This document shows positions 1 through 10,529 of a stretch of DNA of 64,000 bases, one piece after another; position 1 is the stretch's first letter, and the number at the start of each line of letters is the position of its first letter. The notes under the pieces are model-generated. The model was not told where the DNA came from and did not search any database. It saw nothing but the letters and a program-made list of their open reading frames with translations. Origin of the DNA: Clavaria fumosa (lineage: Eukaryota; Basidiomycota; Agaricomycetes; Agaricales; Clavariaceae); the NCBI GenBank assembly GCA_951802425.1, contig OX637799.1, positions 682,001-746,000 of the forward strand. Direction: 5' to 3'. The position numbers were made by a program, and so were the translations under genes.

Positions 1-440
1 TGTCACAGACTTCTGTAGTTACTTGTCAGGAACTGGCTAGATGTAGTTTACTTACAATCTATTAAGTACCATCTGTGTAGTTGCTTGTGGTGAAGCCACC
101 AACTTGATAGTAGTAGTCCACGAATTCCGGATCATGATCCTGATCCCAGTTTCTGCCCCAATGTTCCATAACCAGTCTCGCAACATATCTCCAAGACAGA
201 TCCCATAGTTACTATCTTTGATCCCAGTAGCTAGTTACACCCGGGACTCATAGTATATAAGCCCTGTACTTTCATAGTTCTATCCAGCAGTCCGGATACT
301 TCGTTTACACCCTCGTCTGTAATTTACCCATTATCTCTTCTCATTGTCTGGACACAAGTCCAACCTGACCATCTCTGTCCAGAAACTATTTCTGACATTC
401 CGTAACTCCGAAAACTGGGACACTTGGACTACATAGGGGC
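1..440. other. Unassigned segment with a TATA-like box, abutting a broken Helitron
   Basis: No coding sequence is convincing here. A TATA-like stretch (tatataag, about 254-261) lies upstream of pyrimidine-rich sequence, and the window opens with TGTCACAG. This could be part of an LTR or promoter. Helitron coding similarity stops near 442, so this segment probably belongs to whatever truncated it. Only one edge is visible, so the identity is open. Confidence 0.3.
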
Positions 441-441
441 G

Positions 442-1290
442 TCATTTCAATATGTTCACCAAGTCCCACCCAAACCCCAAAGTCCAGATTCCGGCAGGCC
501 CGGAATCCCAACCAACATCTGACTGGACTTCGTTCCACTCTCCAACCCTCTGAGCACAATCATAACAGTCATCCTCAAGTAAACCCCAAGACAGGCAGGC
601 CTCCTGGAAGGTAGCGTGAACAACACCTTGATGCGTGCGGATGTCTGTAAAAGACATGGGCCTTGTCACGACAGTCAGTAGTGTTCGAAGATAAAATCGT
701 TCACCAGCAGTCAGTGGCACGAAATACATGCGCCCCAATGCGAAACCTTGTTGCCTTATAGCCCAGTTCTTCATTGCGGCCTTCCAGACAAATTCCTGTG
801 GAAATTCTTGGTAAGTGAACTGACGCGCTTTAATTCCAAGGTCCCCAGGATCGGTGTTAGTTTTAAAAAAGGCGGTGAGTGTCGTTTGTTCAACAGCAGC
901 ACATTCCAAAACGTTCATGGGGTTGTCTGACACATCAAACATAACCATATGGTGACCAGGGAGGTGCACCTGCAAACGGACAATGTTCAAGACTTGTTCA
1001 TGCATGTTGAAGTGGAAGATGCGCCAGGCACTTTCTGGAGGCGATATGTAGTGGCTGTCAATGTGATATTTGATCTCATCATGACATTCAAGCTTGAGAG
1101 TGGCTCAGTCGCCACCTTTGTGGATGTATTTGAAAGGGTACTTGATTGAGGCAATGGAAGCAGCACATTCACAATTGATGTGACAGTTGTACGTAGCTGA
1201 CATGTACAGATTGTATGGGACAATCCAGCAGTTGTCAAGTAGATGGCCATTCACTTCAAAGGTACAACCGTCATCCAGGCACTGTAAGGA
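442..1290 (-). pseudogene. Helitron Rep catalytic-tyrosine region and downstream domain
   Basis: Read on the minus strand from about 1290, the frame runs through YPFKYIHKGGD (tyrosine codons at 1138-1140 and 1126-1128). This is the YxxKYxxK catalytic motif of Helitron Rep, in which paired tyrosines cleave and join DNA during rolling-circle transposition. It continues into a 187-residue open stretch (442-1005) with the conserved blocks RLQVHLPG, YQEFP, RMYFVPLTAGERFYLR and SWGLLEDD, all typical of the segment between Rep and helicase. The frame breaks at about 442 without reaching a helicase. It is the 3' remnant of the same ORF as 2490-2917 and 8825-9990. Confidence 0.82.
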
Positions 1291-2181
1291 TAATATGTGG
1301 TTTAAACAAGGAAACTTAACAGATATCGACTATCCGGATATTTTGGGATCCAAGGCAATTACATCCAATACGATCCAATAACAATCCAACACCATCTGAT
1401 AACATCCAAAAATGTCTGATATATACCCAACATCGAACTCTCCGGTCTCTGATCTCCCATGATGATCACAGCCCGCAGGTCACACACACTGCCTACACCT
1501 CTCTATTTCATCACTCCAGCATGGTCAGTGCTCAACATACTCACTATTCCATTCCCCTTCCATTATTTCATATACCATGCGGTAAATTTCATATTGTGAT
1601 CCCTTTCAACCATCCGATCAGTTAAACGTTTCAAACCCTTTGCAGTACTTTGCCCATTGTTCCTAGTACCCCCTTGCTGTACCAGCCACACTTTCCTTCA
1701 TTTTACAGACATGTGTTAGTCATCGGACATTTCATCCCTCTGAACCGCATGACTCTTTTATGAATTAAGACCCCTATATGACCTTGTATACAATATCACA
1801 TTGCCTTCTGTAGCTTCTGGAGATTTCCATAGAATTGGGTTTGCTGTACTTAGAAAAATGTACTTAAGTATGTACCGGACTCTAGGGAAATTCAGCTTTT
1901 TGAATGCTCACATTGTGCTGTGATCTTCAGCAGGCTCACTCCTCATCATACCCATCGATCCGCTGGCCTTCGTCGTCGCCAGCCCTTCACACCCTTGAGC
2001 CAATTTTTGGAATTCACCAGATTCAGTACCTGATATTCTGGACAGCATATATTCACTCTTTCCAAGCCATAGACACTCAACCTCTGTATCCCCCGAGGAT
2101 CTGTCAAGTGTCCCTGATGTATGATAAGACCCCCTGAAGAACCTGGCCACGAACACCAGTACAGCCTACTACAGCGCACAT
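1291..2181. other. Unassigned 0.9-kb insertion within the Helitron
   Basis: Helitron coding similarity stops at about 1290 and resumes only to the right of the MITE at 2190-2481, so roughly 0.9 kb here is foreign. It is AT-rich with no credible ORF. Read on the minus strand it begins near TGTGCGCTG and ends near CCTTACA, so a solo LTR is possible. I could not find a matching target-site duplication, and the edges are uncertain by tens of bases. Confidence 0.45.
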
Positions 2182-2189
2182 ATAGAGGG

Positions 2190-2481
2190 TAGGGCTGAGC
2201 GTGGATAACCCACGGGTATCCAAGGCTCTACCCATACCCGTACCCGTAACCCGTGCGGGTTTACCCATCATTTTGAGCCAAAGAACATTCAAATCGGACA
2301 AGATTTGGGAGAGATATGATCAAAACAATGAATTAATTGTATCTCAGTCAATTCTGATCCAATTTGGATGTTTTTGGGCTTATTTTGAAGCTGATGGGTA
2401 AGGAAATCCATACCTGTACCCGTACCCGCACGTACCCGTACCCGTGACCCGTGCGGGTTACAAAACCCGTGCTCTTCCCTA
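2190..2481. mobile_element. hAT-type MITE, copy A1 (CCCGTACCCGTA family)
   Basis: This 292-bp non-coding element has imperfect terminal inverted repeats, TAGGGCTGAGCGTGG at the left and TAGGGAAGAGCACGG as the reverse complement of the right. A perfect 8-bp duplication, ATAGAGGG, flanks it (2182-2189 and 2482-2489). An 8-bp TSD with TAGGG-type ends is the hAT hallmark. The interior carries repeated tacccgtacccgt motifs next to both ends and an AT-rich palindromic centre. The same architecture recurs at 13672-13988. It lies between Helitron coding blocks. Confidence 0.85.
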
Positions 2482-2489
2482 ATAGAGGG

Positions 2490-2917
2490 TAACCATTGTG
2501 ATCCATTGTCGTGAATCCTTGGAATGCCTTTGGGAATCCTTTCGTGCACTCTCCATTCTCCATACATGGAGCTTGTGGATTTAGTGGCCTGCAAGGTCCA
2601 TGCACCATGCAATTTTTTACCATCTTGGAAAGTAGTGGCTCTTGCTCAGGATTGGGCCAGGTCGCATGAATCACCGAATTGACCTTGGCAGGTGTTGAAA
2701 GCTTCCAGGGTTGATCTAAAAAAATGAGGATATGGATGTGGGGGAGACCGCACTTCTGAAACTCAATTGTGTACATGTATGCGACAGTGCACCCATAGAC
2801 ACCGTTTTTGTAAATATCGCTGAGGATGGCCTGCTTCTTCAGCTCAAATACCTGGGCAACTAAATCAGGACGGTCTGCTGCTGTCTGTCTGGGAAGCAAT
2901 TTCCTCGTTATCTCAGG
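2490..2917 (-). pseudogene. Helitron HUH Rep domain (middle exon block)
   Basis: The minus-strand frame begins at the gypsy insertion (WPEITRKLL) and runs through AADRPDLVAQVFELKKQ, YTIEFQKCGLPHIHILIF and CMENGECTKGFPKAFQ. HIHI (coded near 2731-2742) is the HUH metal-binding motif of rolling-circle Rep nucleases. The upstream half of this codon run continues at 8825 on the far side of the gypsy element. Joining the flanks at the single CCATC target site preserves the frame, so the gypsy element disrupted a then-continuous Rep gene. The frame is cut again at the left by the MITE. Confidence 0.88.
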
Positions 2918-2922
2918 CCATC

Positions 2923-3227
2923 TGTCAGGATCGCTTACATAAGCAGGTTGGAAAGGCCAAGAAAGGATTGCAAAAGAGTTGTGGGAAGTTTGTGGATGAG
3001 TCACGTGACCCGAATGGGTGGTGGATTACATAATGGGAAAATCACGTGACCCGGGCCTGGACGCATCACGTGACGCACGGGGTCCGAGCGTGGGAACGCC
3101 AGCAACTCCCAAAGTGTTCACTATATATACCACGTCCTTTTCTTACTTGTACCCTTTTCCCCTTATGTTAGTATCGTCATCATCGACCTTATGTTAAGTT
3201 GTGTGAACCGTGAGACTAAGTCTGACA
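2923..3227 (+). repeat. 5' LTR of gypsy copy 1
   Basis: The LTR is TG...CA bounded and 305 bp long. U3 has three CACGTG palindromes (3002-3007, 3043-3048, 3067-3072), then a TATA box (tatatata, about 3122-3129). The block atgttagtat at 3165-3174, about 40 bp past the TATA box, is a plausible transcript start. It is the reverse complement of the site just after the LTR, which suggests self-priming. Confidence 0.93.
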
Positions 3228-3229
3228 CA

Positions 3230-3239
3230 ATACTAACAT
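3230..3239 (+). other. Putative self-complementary primer-binding site of gypsy copy 1
   Basis: Two bases past the LTR lies atactaacat, a perfect 10-base reverse complement of 3165-3174 in the LTR, near the expected RNA 5' end. I see no match to the usual initiator-tRNA primer (tggtatcagag). Tf1/sushi-type chromoviruses are known to prime from their own folded 5' RNA end, and this arrangement fits. Copy 2 preserves the same pairing. The function is inferred from position and complementarity only. Confidence 0.6.
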
Positions 3240-3877
3240 CAACCCCTGTCCGCCCTAGCCCCGTGTCCTAACCCGGCTAGCCTGGACCCCTATCTCAAAC
3301 TGTCACACTCTGTGACAGCTTATCCCCCTCATCCTCTTTCTCTTTACCCTGCCCACGGTGTGCAACAGAACTGTGTGAAATTTTTACTGTGTGTAGATAC
3401 ACATGACCAGACCCAGAGGAAGTCTACTGTGACCCTCCCCAAGAGACACCGAGTGCCAAAGGCCTGGAACTTTGCTTTACAGCTATGTACCAGTGAATCG
3501 TGTAGTGTACAGGGCACGGAAAGGCCCTATACATAGTTTTTCTGTAGTTTCCTAGTCCAGTGGACAGGGCCCTTGCTCTGTGACCATTGTCAGAAGGGCA
3601 CACAGGCAACTCACTAGGAGTTGTGGAGTGACCACCTGGGACACCATTCGGGCCCCACGCTAGCAACAAGTTTTATAGAATAAGAGTTCTATAAGTACCT
3701 AGATACATAGAGAGCAGCCTGAGAGGACAGGACTGCTAAGAGATCGAAGAAATCCTGAGTGCCTGAGGCCCGGAATTCTATTTACAGCATCTGCATCCGA
3801 GACTGGGTCAAGCCCAGCTCCCCCCCGATTCCCCCGTTACTGACGTCCCCGAAACTCCATCACCACCACCAGGGTCT

Positions 3878-4882
3878 GTGATGGCTGACCACATCACCCT
3901 GCCTGCAGCCCAACCAATGAGGCTTGACTTATCTGTTGCCCCCTTCAATGGGCAGAAAAAGAATTTCTGCACATTCCTCTGCTTGCTTCACCTCCAGTTT
4001 ATGGTGAATCCGGTTATCTATGCCACAGACCCAGCAAAGGTCCTCTACACCCTCAGCAAGATCACTGGGGATGGGTTTGCCACTGAGTGGGCAAATATGA
4101 AGGGAGAAGAGATCCTGGGAAATGATGAGGCTGGATCCTGGGTAGACTTTGTGGAGGAGATGAAACAGGCATTTGATGACCCGAATGACTGTGTGACCAC
4201 CCTTGCAGACATTGTGAGGCTGAAACAGGCCTCTGCGACAGCCCCAGAGTTCTTTGCAAAGTTTGAGACACTGTTCCGCCAAGCAGGAATGGCTGAGGCA
4301 GCTGATTCGGATATCTTGGTTCACTGGCTAGAGTTGAACCTGAGTAGGAGATTGGTGGGGAAGATCTATAGTGTCTCACCAATGCCCAAGACCTATGTGG
4401 AGTGGAAGGCACTAGCAGAAAAACTTGATGCCCAGCAGTGCCGCCTTGATGGAGTCATCGCGCAGCAGAATTCCGTCCGCCCAGCTCTGCCCATAGCCAG
4501 CCGACCCCTCCCCCAACCAACCCGCTTCACCACAGCCCCTCGCCTCTTCCTGGCCCAGCCACAGGCCCGCACCCCTGCCCCTCCCGTCATGCCGCGTCCC
4601 GCCAGTGTTGGTGATGCCATGTTGGTCGATCGTGCACGTGCCCCTGGAGTAGGACGCACCTGTTTCCCATGTGGCCAAGCTGGCCACATGGTGAGAGACT
4701 GTCTCCTCCCAGACACATGCCCACAGATCCCAAGGCCACAGGTCCGCACCATGGAAAGCCAGGCACGAAGTGCCAAGGACTACAAGAATCAGATTGCTTT
4801 GCTCTTAGACCATGTGGTGTTATTGGAGAGAGAGAAGAGGGCTCCCACTGAGGAGCTGGATTTTGGAGACAAGACCCAGTGA
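3878..4882 (+). CDS. Gag polyprotein of gypsy copy 1
   Basis: An intact 334-residue ORF encodes the capsid/nucleocapsid precursor that packages element RNA in virus-like particles. Residues about 20-180 form the capsid-like region (FCTFLCLLHLQFMVNPVIY, FAKFETLFRQAGM). A proline-rich linker follows, then a CX2CX4HX4C zinc knuckle starting at Cys262 (CFPCGQAGHMVRDC). The stop at 4880-4882 overlaps the pol frame, which lies in the -1 frame and is open only from 4852, a 31-nt overlap. No classical XXXYYYZ slippery site is evident there. The homologous gag of copy 2 has two TGA stops, so this is the better preserved gag. Confidence 0.9.
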   Translation: MMADHITLPAAQPMRLDLSVAPFNGQKKNFCTFLCLLHLQFMVNPVIYATDPAKVLYTLSKITGDGFATEWANMKGEEILGNDEAGSWVDFVEEMKQAFDDPNDCVTTLADIVRLKQASATAPEFFAKFETLFRQAGMAEAADSDILVHWLELNLSRRLVGKIYSVSPMPKTYVEWKALAEKLDAQQCRLDGVIAQQNSVRPALPIASRPLPQPTRFTTAPRLFLAQPQARTPAPPVMPRPASVGDAMLVDRARAPGVGRTCFPCGQAGHMVRDCLLPDTCPQIPRPQVRTMESQARSAKDYKNQIALLLDHVVLLEREKRAPTEELDFGDKTQ

Positions 4883-7800
4883 GTCCGAACTGGCGTCTCA
4901 AGAGTAGTCACCCCAGCCCCCCTTCCGTCCCTGTGTCCGCAGTGAGTATACCCAAATATACAATCTTGCAGCGGAGACATACCCAAATTGAGGCTGAGGA
5001 GAAGGACAAAGTGGAAACGGAAACTGCTAAGAGTGAAATACTGAAAAGAGAAAAGGGGACTAGCAGCAAAGTGGAGCCAATGAAGCGCCTTACAGAGGTG
5101 CTGAAGGACACCCTATTGTGTATGCCCTGAGAGCTCTCCATCCAGGTGCACCTGGAGGCTCTCAGCACTGGCAAAGGGGCAACTACGAAAGCCCTTGTCG
5201 ACTCAGGCTGCACCAACTGCTTTATGGGCTTGGAGTGGGCAAAAAAAGTGGGATTGGAACCATCTCCCTTGCTGAATCCAATCACCATGTATAATGTGGA
5301 TGGAACACAGAACAGAGATGGTAAGATCCGGTATGGGATGGAGCTGCTTGTGACGGTTGGCAACCACCAGGAGCAGATCCACTTCCTGCTAGGGAAGACC
5401 CAGTCCCACACGGCGATCCTTGGGCATGATTGGCTAAAGTGTCATAATCCAGAGATTGACTGGGTGAAAGCTGAAGTAAGGCTCACCCGCTGCCCCAACA
5501 CCTGTGCCTCCTCCCCACACAGCCACCGGTCCCCTGTTCGACCCTCAGTTCCACCGAAAGCGAGTACCCTGGCCTCGGCCAGTATCCCGGACACCCATTT
5601 TCCCAACACTGGCCCTACACCTGATTGGCCCAGCCGCTACCCTTTGGTTTTTAGTGAAGCAAAGTGGGATGAGCTCCCCCACTCCTGCCCTGACTTTGAT
5701 ATCAAAATCGAGTTTAAAACAGACCCTGGACACCTCTCCTCTAAGCTATACTCTATAACGTGAGAGGAGATGGTGGAAATGAATCACTGGGTGGATGAGC
5801 AGCTAGCTTCTGGACAAATCCGACCTTTGAAGTCCCCATATGCGAGCCCCTTCTTCTTCAAACATGAGAAGGACAAGCTGCGGCTGATTATCAATTACTC
5901 TAGGCTGAACTCATATCTAATCAAAGCCAAGTACCCCCTCCCCCTCATACGAGATACCATGGATGTGTTAAAGGGGGCGACCATCTATTCCAAGATTGAT
6001 GTGAAGGGAGGTTTCCCATTGATGCAGGTCTGGCCAGAACATCAGCACTGCTGTGCTTTCCTAATGCCTTGTGGACTCTTCGAACTGGCAGTTATGTGGT
6101 TTGGGCTGCAGAATGCGCCTGCAACCTTCCAGCGCTTCATGAACCATGTGTTGAGGGAAGAGATTGCAGGGGGGCATGTCCAAGCCTATGTCGATGATGT
6201 TATAGTGTTCGCAGAGGATTTGGCTACACATCGGTATTGGATGGATCAGGTCTTGAAGAAGTTTGGGGAGAATGGCCTGTGTCTCAGACTCAGCAAGTGT
6301 GAGTTTGAGAAGAGTGAGGTTTTCTTCTTGGGGATGAAGATCTCCCACAACCATCTAGAGCATGACCCAGCTAAAGGTGCGGCGATCCATAACTGGCCCA
6401 GACCGAAGAATGTGAAAGAAGTACAAAGATTCAATGGGATGCTGAACTACCTCCACCGGCACATCCCAAACCTCTCTGCCCAGGCAAAACCACTCTTCCG
6501 CCTGACAGGGAAAGTCCTGTGGAGATGGGAGGAGGAGGAGGAGGAAGCAGCCTTCCAAGATCTCCACCTGGCACTAGTATCAGCCCCAGTCTTGGCTCTA
6601 CCACAAGACAAAGGGAGATGGAAGGTAGAAACGGATGTGAGCAACTTGGCAACTGGAGGAGTTCTCTCGCAGCAGCAGGTGGATGGGACTTGGAGAGTTG
6701 TAGACTACATCTCCAAAGCCCTCACTGCAGCTGAGAAGAATTACGATGTGTACAACAAGGAGTTCCTGGCTGTAATCCGGGCACTACGTGAGTGGCGGGC
6801 TTACCTGATTGGGGTGGAAGAGACTATCGAAATCTGGACAGACCATGCTAACCTCCAGTACTTCTGGAAGCCTCAGAAGTTGAAACCGAGGCAGGTCTGT
6901 TGGGTTGGAGAGCTCCAGTGCTTTGACTTTGAGATCAAGTACTGTACTGGGAAGTCAAACACGAAAGCTGATGCACTCTCACGGAGGCCAGATTATGGAG
7001 AGATGGTGGAGGAGGATGCACCAGTACAGGTCTTCCCAGAGGCTGAGACCTGGACATCGTTCACATTGGAGATGGAGACACTACTCCAGAAAAACAGCGC
7101 AGTACATGTGCAGAAGCCAGAGGAGCTTGATGATGAGTGGATGAGAGATCGGATGGGACTCTGGCGGAAGGCAGAAATCACTTGGGTGCCCCCAGAAGCA
7201 CGTGAGGCAGTGCTCACCTTTGAGCATGACCTCCCCATCGCAGGGCACCCTGGTCCACAGAAACTGAGGGCGGCTCTGCTGAGGTCCTACTGGTGGGTGG
7301 GCATGGTGAAGGATTCCAATCGGTATGCAGGTGGATGCGAGACATGCCAACAAATCAAGCCTGATCGTACCAGGCGCACTGCTCCACTCCATCCGCACCC
7401 TGTCCCTGAGAGCCCCTGGGCAGTCATCTCTTGGGACATTGTTGGGCCTTTCCCCCTCTCATGTGGTCACAATGCGATCCTTGTCATTGTCAACAAGTTT
7501 ACAAAATGAACTCTCATTGAAGCTATTGGCTTGACCTCATGGGACTTGGTGCTGCTCGGATCCTTCGAGACTGGGTCTTCTGCAACCATGGAGTCCCACA
7601 GAAAGTTGTGAGTGACCAGGGGACCCAATTCGTGTCCAGATTCATAAGGGAGTTCTATGGGATGATTGGAGTTAAGGCGAACCCGAGCACTGCCTTCCAC
7701 CCACAAACAGATGGACAGACAGAGCAGGTCAATCAGGAGGTTGAAGTGTATCTCTGGGCCTATGTTGACCATCTGCAGGATGATTGGGCAGAGTGGCTAT

Positions 7801-8503
7801 CCACAGCCGAATTCATGCTCAATAACCGTGAGCACTTGGCCACTGGATTCACACCTTTCTACCTGGAGTATGGCTGGCACCCTTGGAATGGTGGTATCCT
7901 GCTGCCCTCTGAAGTGAACCCTGCAGCAGACAAGTGGATGGCCAAGCTCACGGAATCCCGAAGAGCAGCCAGGGATGCAATGGGGAAGGTGGCAGATGCG
8001 ATGAAGGCTAGCTATGATAAAGGAAAGCGCCCGAGTCATGAATACTCAAAGGGGGACTTAGTCTGGCTGGATACCTGGAACCTGAAATGGATCGACCATC
8101 CAAGAAGCTTGACAACAAGCGGGCTGGACCCTTCACTATCGAAGAGAAGGTTGGACCAGCAGCATACTGACTCAAGCTCCCCCAAGCATGGCACATTCAC
8201 CAGGTTTTCAATGAGTTGCTACTCACCCCGTATATTGCCCCCTCTTTCCCTTCCCAGAACTTGCCTCCACCCCCACCCCCCACAATTGATGATGACCACT
8301 TGGAGTATGAGGTGGAGGAAATTCTTGATGTCAAGAAGGTTGGACAGGGAGTGAAGTATTTGGTGAAGTGGTTAGGATACCCTGCAGAGGAGAACACCTG
8401 GGAACCTCGTTGCAACCTCACTAATGTTGCACTGTTGCTCCGGGACTTCTTCCAGCAATACCCTGACAAGGCGAAGTTGGCAGGTCGAGACACCCAGCCT
8501 TAA
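4879..8503 (+). pseudogene. Pol polyprotein of gypsy copy 1 (PR-RT-RH-IN-chromodomain), broken
   Basis: One reading frame (from GTG at 4879) carries protease (LVDSGCTNCF, near 5195), reverse transcriptase with YVDD at about 6187, RNase H (TDVSNLATGGVLSQQ, DHANLQYF), integrase zinc region (HDLPIAGHPG...CETCQQ) and a DDE core (SWDIVGPF, VSDQGTQF). A C-terminal chromodomain follows (YEVEEILDVKK...YLVKWLGYPAEENTWEP, about 8300-8440). Chromodomains target integration to marked chromatin. TGA stops interrupt at 5128-5130, 5761-5763 and 7507-7509. Single-base deletions relative to copy 2 shift the frame near 7530 and 8086. Copy 2 has an arginine codon at the first and third stops and Gln (CAA) at the second. 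Confidence 0.92.
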
Positions 8504-8514
8504 GAGGGGGGTGA
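8501..8514 (+). other. Polypurine tract of gypsy copy 1
   Basis: A purine run (aagaggggggtga) lies directly before the 3' LTR, the expected primer for plus-strand DNA synthesis. It overlaps the end of the chromodomain ORF. Confidence 0.75.
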
Positions 8515-8819
8515 TGTCAGGATCGCTTACATAAGCAGGTTGGAAAGGCCAAGAAAGGATTGCAAAAGAGTTGTGGGAAGTTTGCAGATGAGTCACATGA
8601 CCCGAACGGGTGGTGGATTACATAATGGGAAAATCACGTGACCCGGGCCTGGACGCATTACGTGACGCACGGGGTCCGAGCGTGGGAACGCCGGCAACTC
8701 CCAAAGTGTTCGCTATATATACCATGTCCTTTTCTTACTTGTACCCTTTTCCCCTTATGTTAGTATCGTCATCATCAACCTTATGTTAAGTTGTGTGAAC
8801 TGTGAGACTAAGTCTGACA
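8515..8819 (+). repeat. 3' LTR of gypsy copy 1
   Basis: This 305-bp LTR is the partner of 2923-3227. By eye there are ten differences, all transitions, mostly at CpG/TpG/CpA. One CACGTG box has become CACATG, and another has lost a flanking C (catcacgtg to cattacgtg). The copy is followed by target duplication CCATC at 8820-8824. Confidence 0.93.
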
Positions 8820-8824
8820 CCATC

Positions 8825-9990
8825 CTGGGTTACAGGTGACTGTTTGAAAGATATCAACTTTCCGATAGAACTGTGCAATTGCCATCATGTCCTGGTATTG
8901 CTGTTGCATGTGCCAGGGACCGCCAATGTAAGATGATGGAAGGACAATATGTTGCCCAAGTTCATTCATGTCTAAAGAGTCATCAGAACCAGTTATTGCA
9001 TCCTCAAGACCTGAATAGAGGGAAGCTCGGAGAGTGTTCTGATGTGTTCTTGAGAAATTGAGATGATTCTGATCAGCTGAGGCCCACATATCGACCAACC
9101 ATTCTTGGAAGAGATGGCCACCCCTTAAGATTGTCCCAAATTCACCCTCTCTCTGGTGCAGGCGATATGCACAGTATCGGGTCTGTGTGAGTCGTTTTGC
9201 TGTTGGATTCTCGGCGTTTTCAGACATCTCATAATGCCAGCCATGCTCGCCATAGGGGAACAGCAGAACATAGCGAAGACAGCTGTATGCAGGGTGCGCA
9301 TCGCTGACCCGCTGCATCGTATTGTTTTGCTTGTGGAGAACAATGTCTCGGCTGTCTGTTACCTGCAACCCATCCCCAGGAACGATGACAGCGACTTCGT
9401 CAACAGTAGGTAGGTTGTAACGCCGTCAGTCCTGGCCAACATCGACACGAAGCCAGATTACAGCATTTTTGTCAGCTCCAGGGTGTGCAGTGAGGATGGT
9501 GTGAACTTGCCTGTATATTGGTACATAACAGTGCAAACTGAGTAACATGTCTTGGAGTGATTGCATTGTATCCTTCCGACATAGAGGATTGCGCTCCATA
9601 TGTGCATCAAGAGCAGACCGAGGATCGTGGATGTATAATTGCGCATAGACCGGTGGAACCCCAGGTGGAGGAAAGAGCGAGCCCGAAAGGTGATAGAGTA
9701 TGCCGTGGCTTGAATGAGTAGCGATCAAAGAACATCAGGGGGGGTCCGGGAAAACAGCGAGCCGGATCTGACCATGATTACAGCACATGCCAAATTGTGG
9801 ACAGGATACCCTTGACTTAATGGTCTTTTCAGACAGCCAATGTAAAGCTTTGCATTTGAGACACTTTACATCCATTCTACCAAGGTCATGTCTTGAAACT
9901 GGCTCATGAAGAACCTGCCGTGCAATACCAAGTAAGTCATCTTGTCGTTGCCGCCTTGGAGTAGGTCCTGTTGAAATTTAGTAAGAAAAC
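8825..9990 (-). pseudogene. Helitron N-terminal region (zinc finger and Helitron-like N domain)
   Basis: The minus strand from about 9990 encodes a CX2C...CC-type cluster (CLKCKALHW...CPQFGMCCNHGQIRL), a typical Helitron protein start. The Helitron-like N domain follows (YAQLYIHDPRSAL, YRQVHTIL, RYVLLFPYGEHGW, RYCAYRLHQREGEF, AIAQFYRKVDIFQTVTCNPGW). One in-frame TGA at 9426-9428 falls where related proteins have arginine. There is also frame ambiguity in the C-run near 9738-9750. The end at 8825 is the gypsy insertion point, and the frame resumes at 2917. Confidence 0.85.
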
Positions 9991-10529
9991 AGGCAGTCCA
10001 AAGCGAGACTCACTCCATACACCCCAAGCTGCACTGCAGGAATTGTTAACATTGTGGACAGGCTCCACCTCTGTCGAAGTCAGATTACCACAACCAAGGT
10101 CACCTAAGGCTTAAGCTGAATCAACCCACATGAAATGAAAAGGAAACAAAAGTATCACCATTTTGGTGGTCTCCTTGCCCCTCTTGCACTCCAACACCAC
10201 GTTCTCGCAAATGCCGAATTCTCTGCGCCCGAGATCGGGTTTCAGGGACAGCAACCCCCCCCACCTTCACCGCTCTTGTATTAGCAAATGTGAACAGTCA
10301 AAGACAACAAATTATCTAACTGTTTTGACCATCTGTTAATGTCTGACATTCTCTTTCATCACATTCTCAAATGCAGCAAGCGTGTTGTACAAGGGACCAT
10401 GCACTTAGTGGAGGGGTAGAGACTGCATATACATATGGGTCAAGGATGGATAACAGACACATGACATGTCAGACTCACCCAGAAAACTGACAGAAGCAGT
10501 AGTGGGCAGGCGATTCAAGTAAATTAATG
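9991..10529. other. Intergenic segment, nothing recognised
   Basis: This is AT-moderate sequence upstream of the Helitron ORF. It may hold the Helitron 5' leader or terminus (expected TC...), but no end motif or ORF is supportable. Confidence 0.3.

Larger units (their letters stand above)
2923..8819 (+). mobile_element. Ty3/gypsy chromovirus, complete copy 1
   Basis: This 5897-bp element has two 305-bp LTRs (2923-3227 and 8515-8819), each TGTCAGG...CTGACA, and a 5-bp target duplication CCATC (2918-2922 and 8820-8824). Internal order is leader, gag with zinc knuckle, protease, reverse transcriptase, RNase H, integrase and chromodomain. By eye the LTRs differ at 10 of 305 positions, all transitions. 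Pol carries three in-frame TGA stops and two frameshifts, so this copy is dead. It sits inside a Helitron Rep gene. A second copy in reverse orientation lies at 23925-29795. Confidence 0.95.
442..9990 (-). mobile_element. Helitron (RepHel type), truncated and multiply interrupted
   Basis: Coding pieces on the minus strand follow the order of a fungal Helitron RepHel protein. They are an N-terminal Cys/His region (about 9990-9740), the Helitron-like N domain (9728-8825), the HUH Rep domain (2917-2490), and the YxxKYxxK region plus conserved C-terminal part (1290-442). The PIF1-type helicase with Walker motifs is absent, so the 3' half is lost. The gene is split by a gypsy element (2923-8819), a hAT MITE (2190-2481) and an unassigned 0.9-kb segment (about 1291-2181). 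It cannot be active. No Helitron terminal hairpin or CTRR end was identified. Confidence 0.85.

Noticed and set aside
442..2917. PIF1-type helicase with Walker A/B motifs for the Helitron
   Set aside because: No GxxGxGKS-like motif is present. Coding ends before the helicase.
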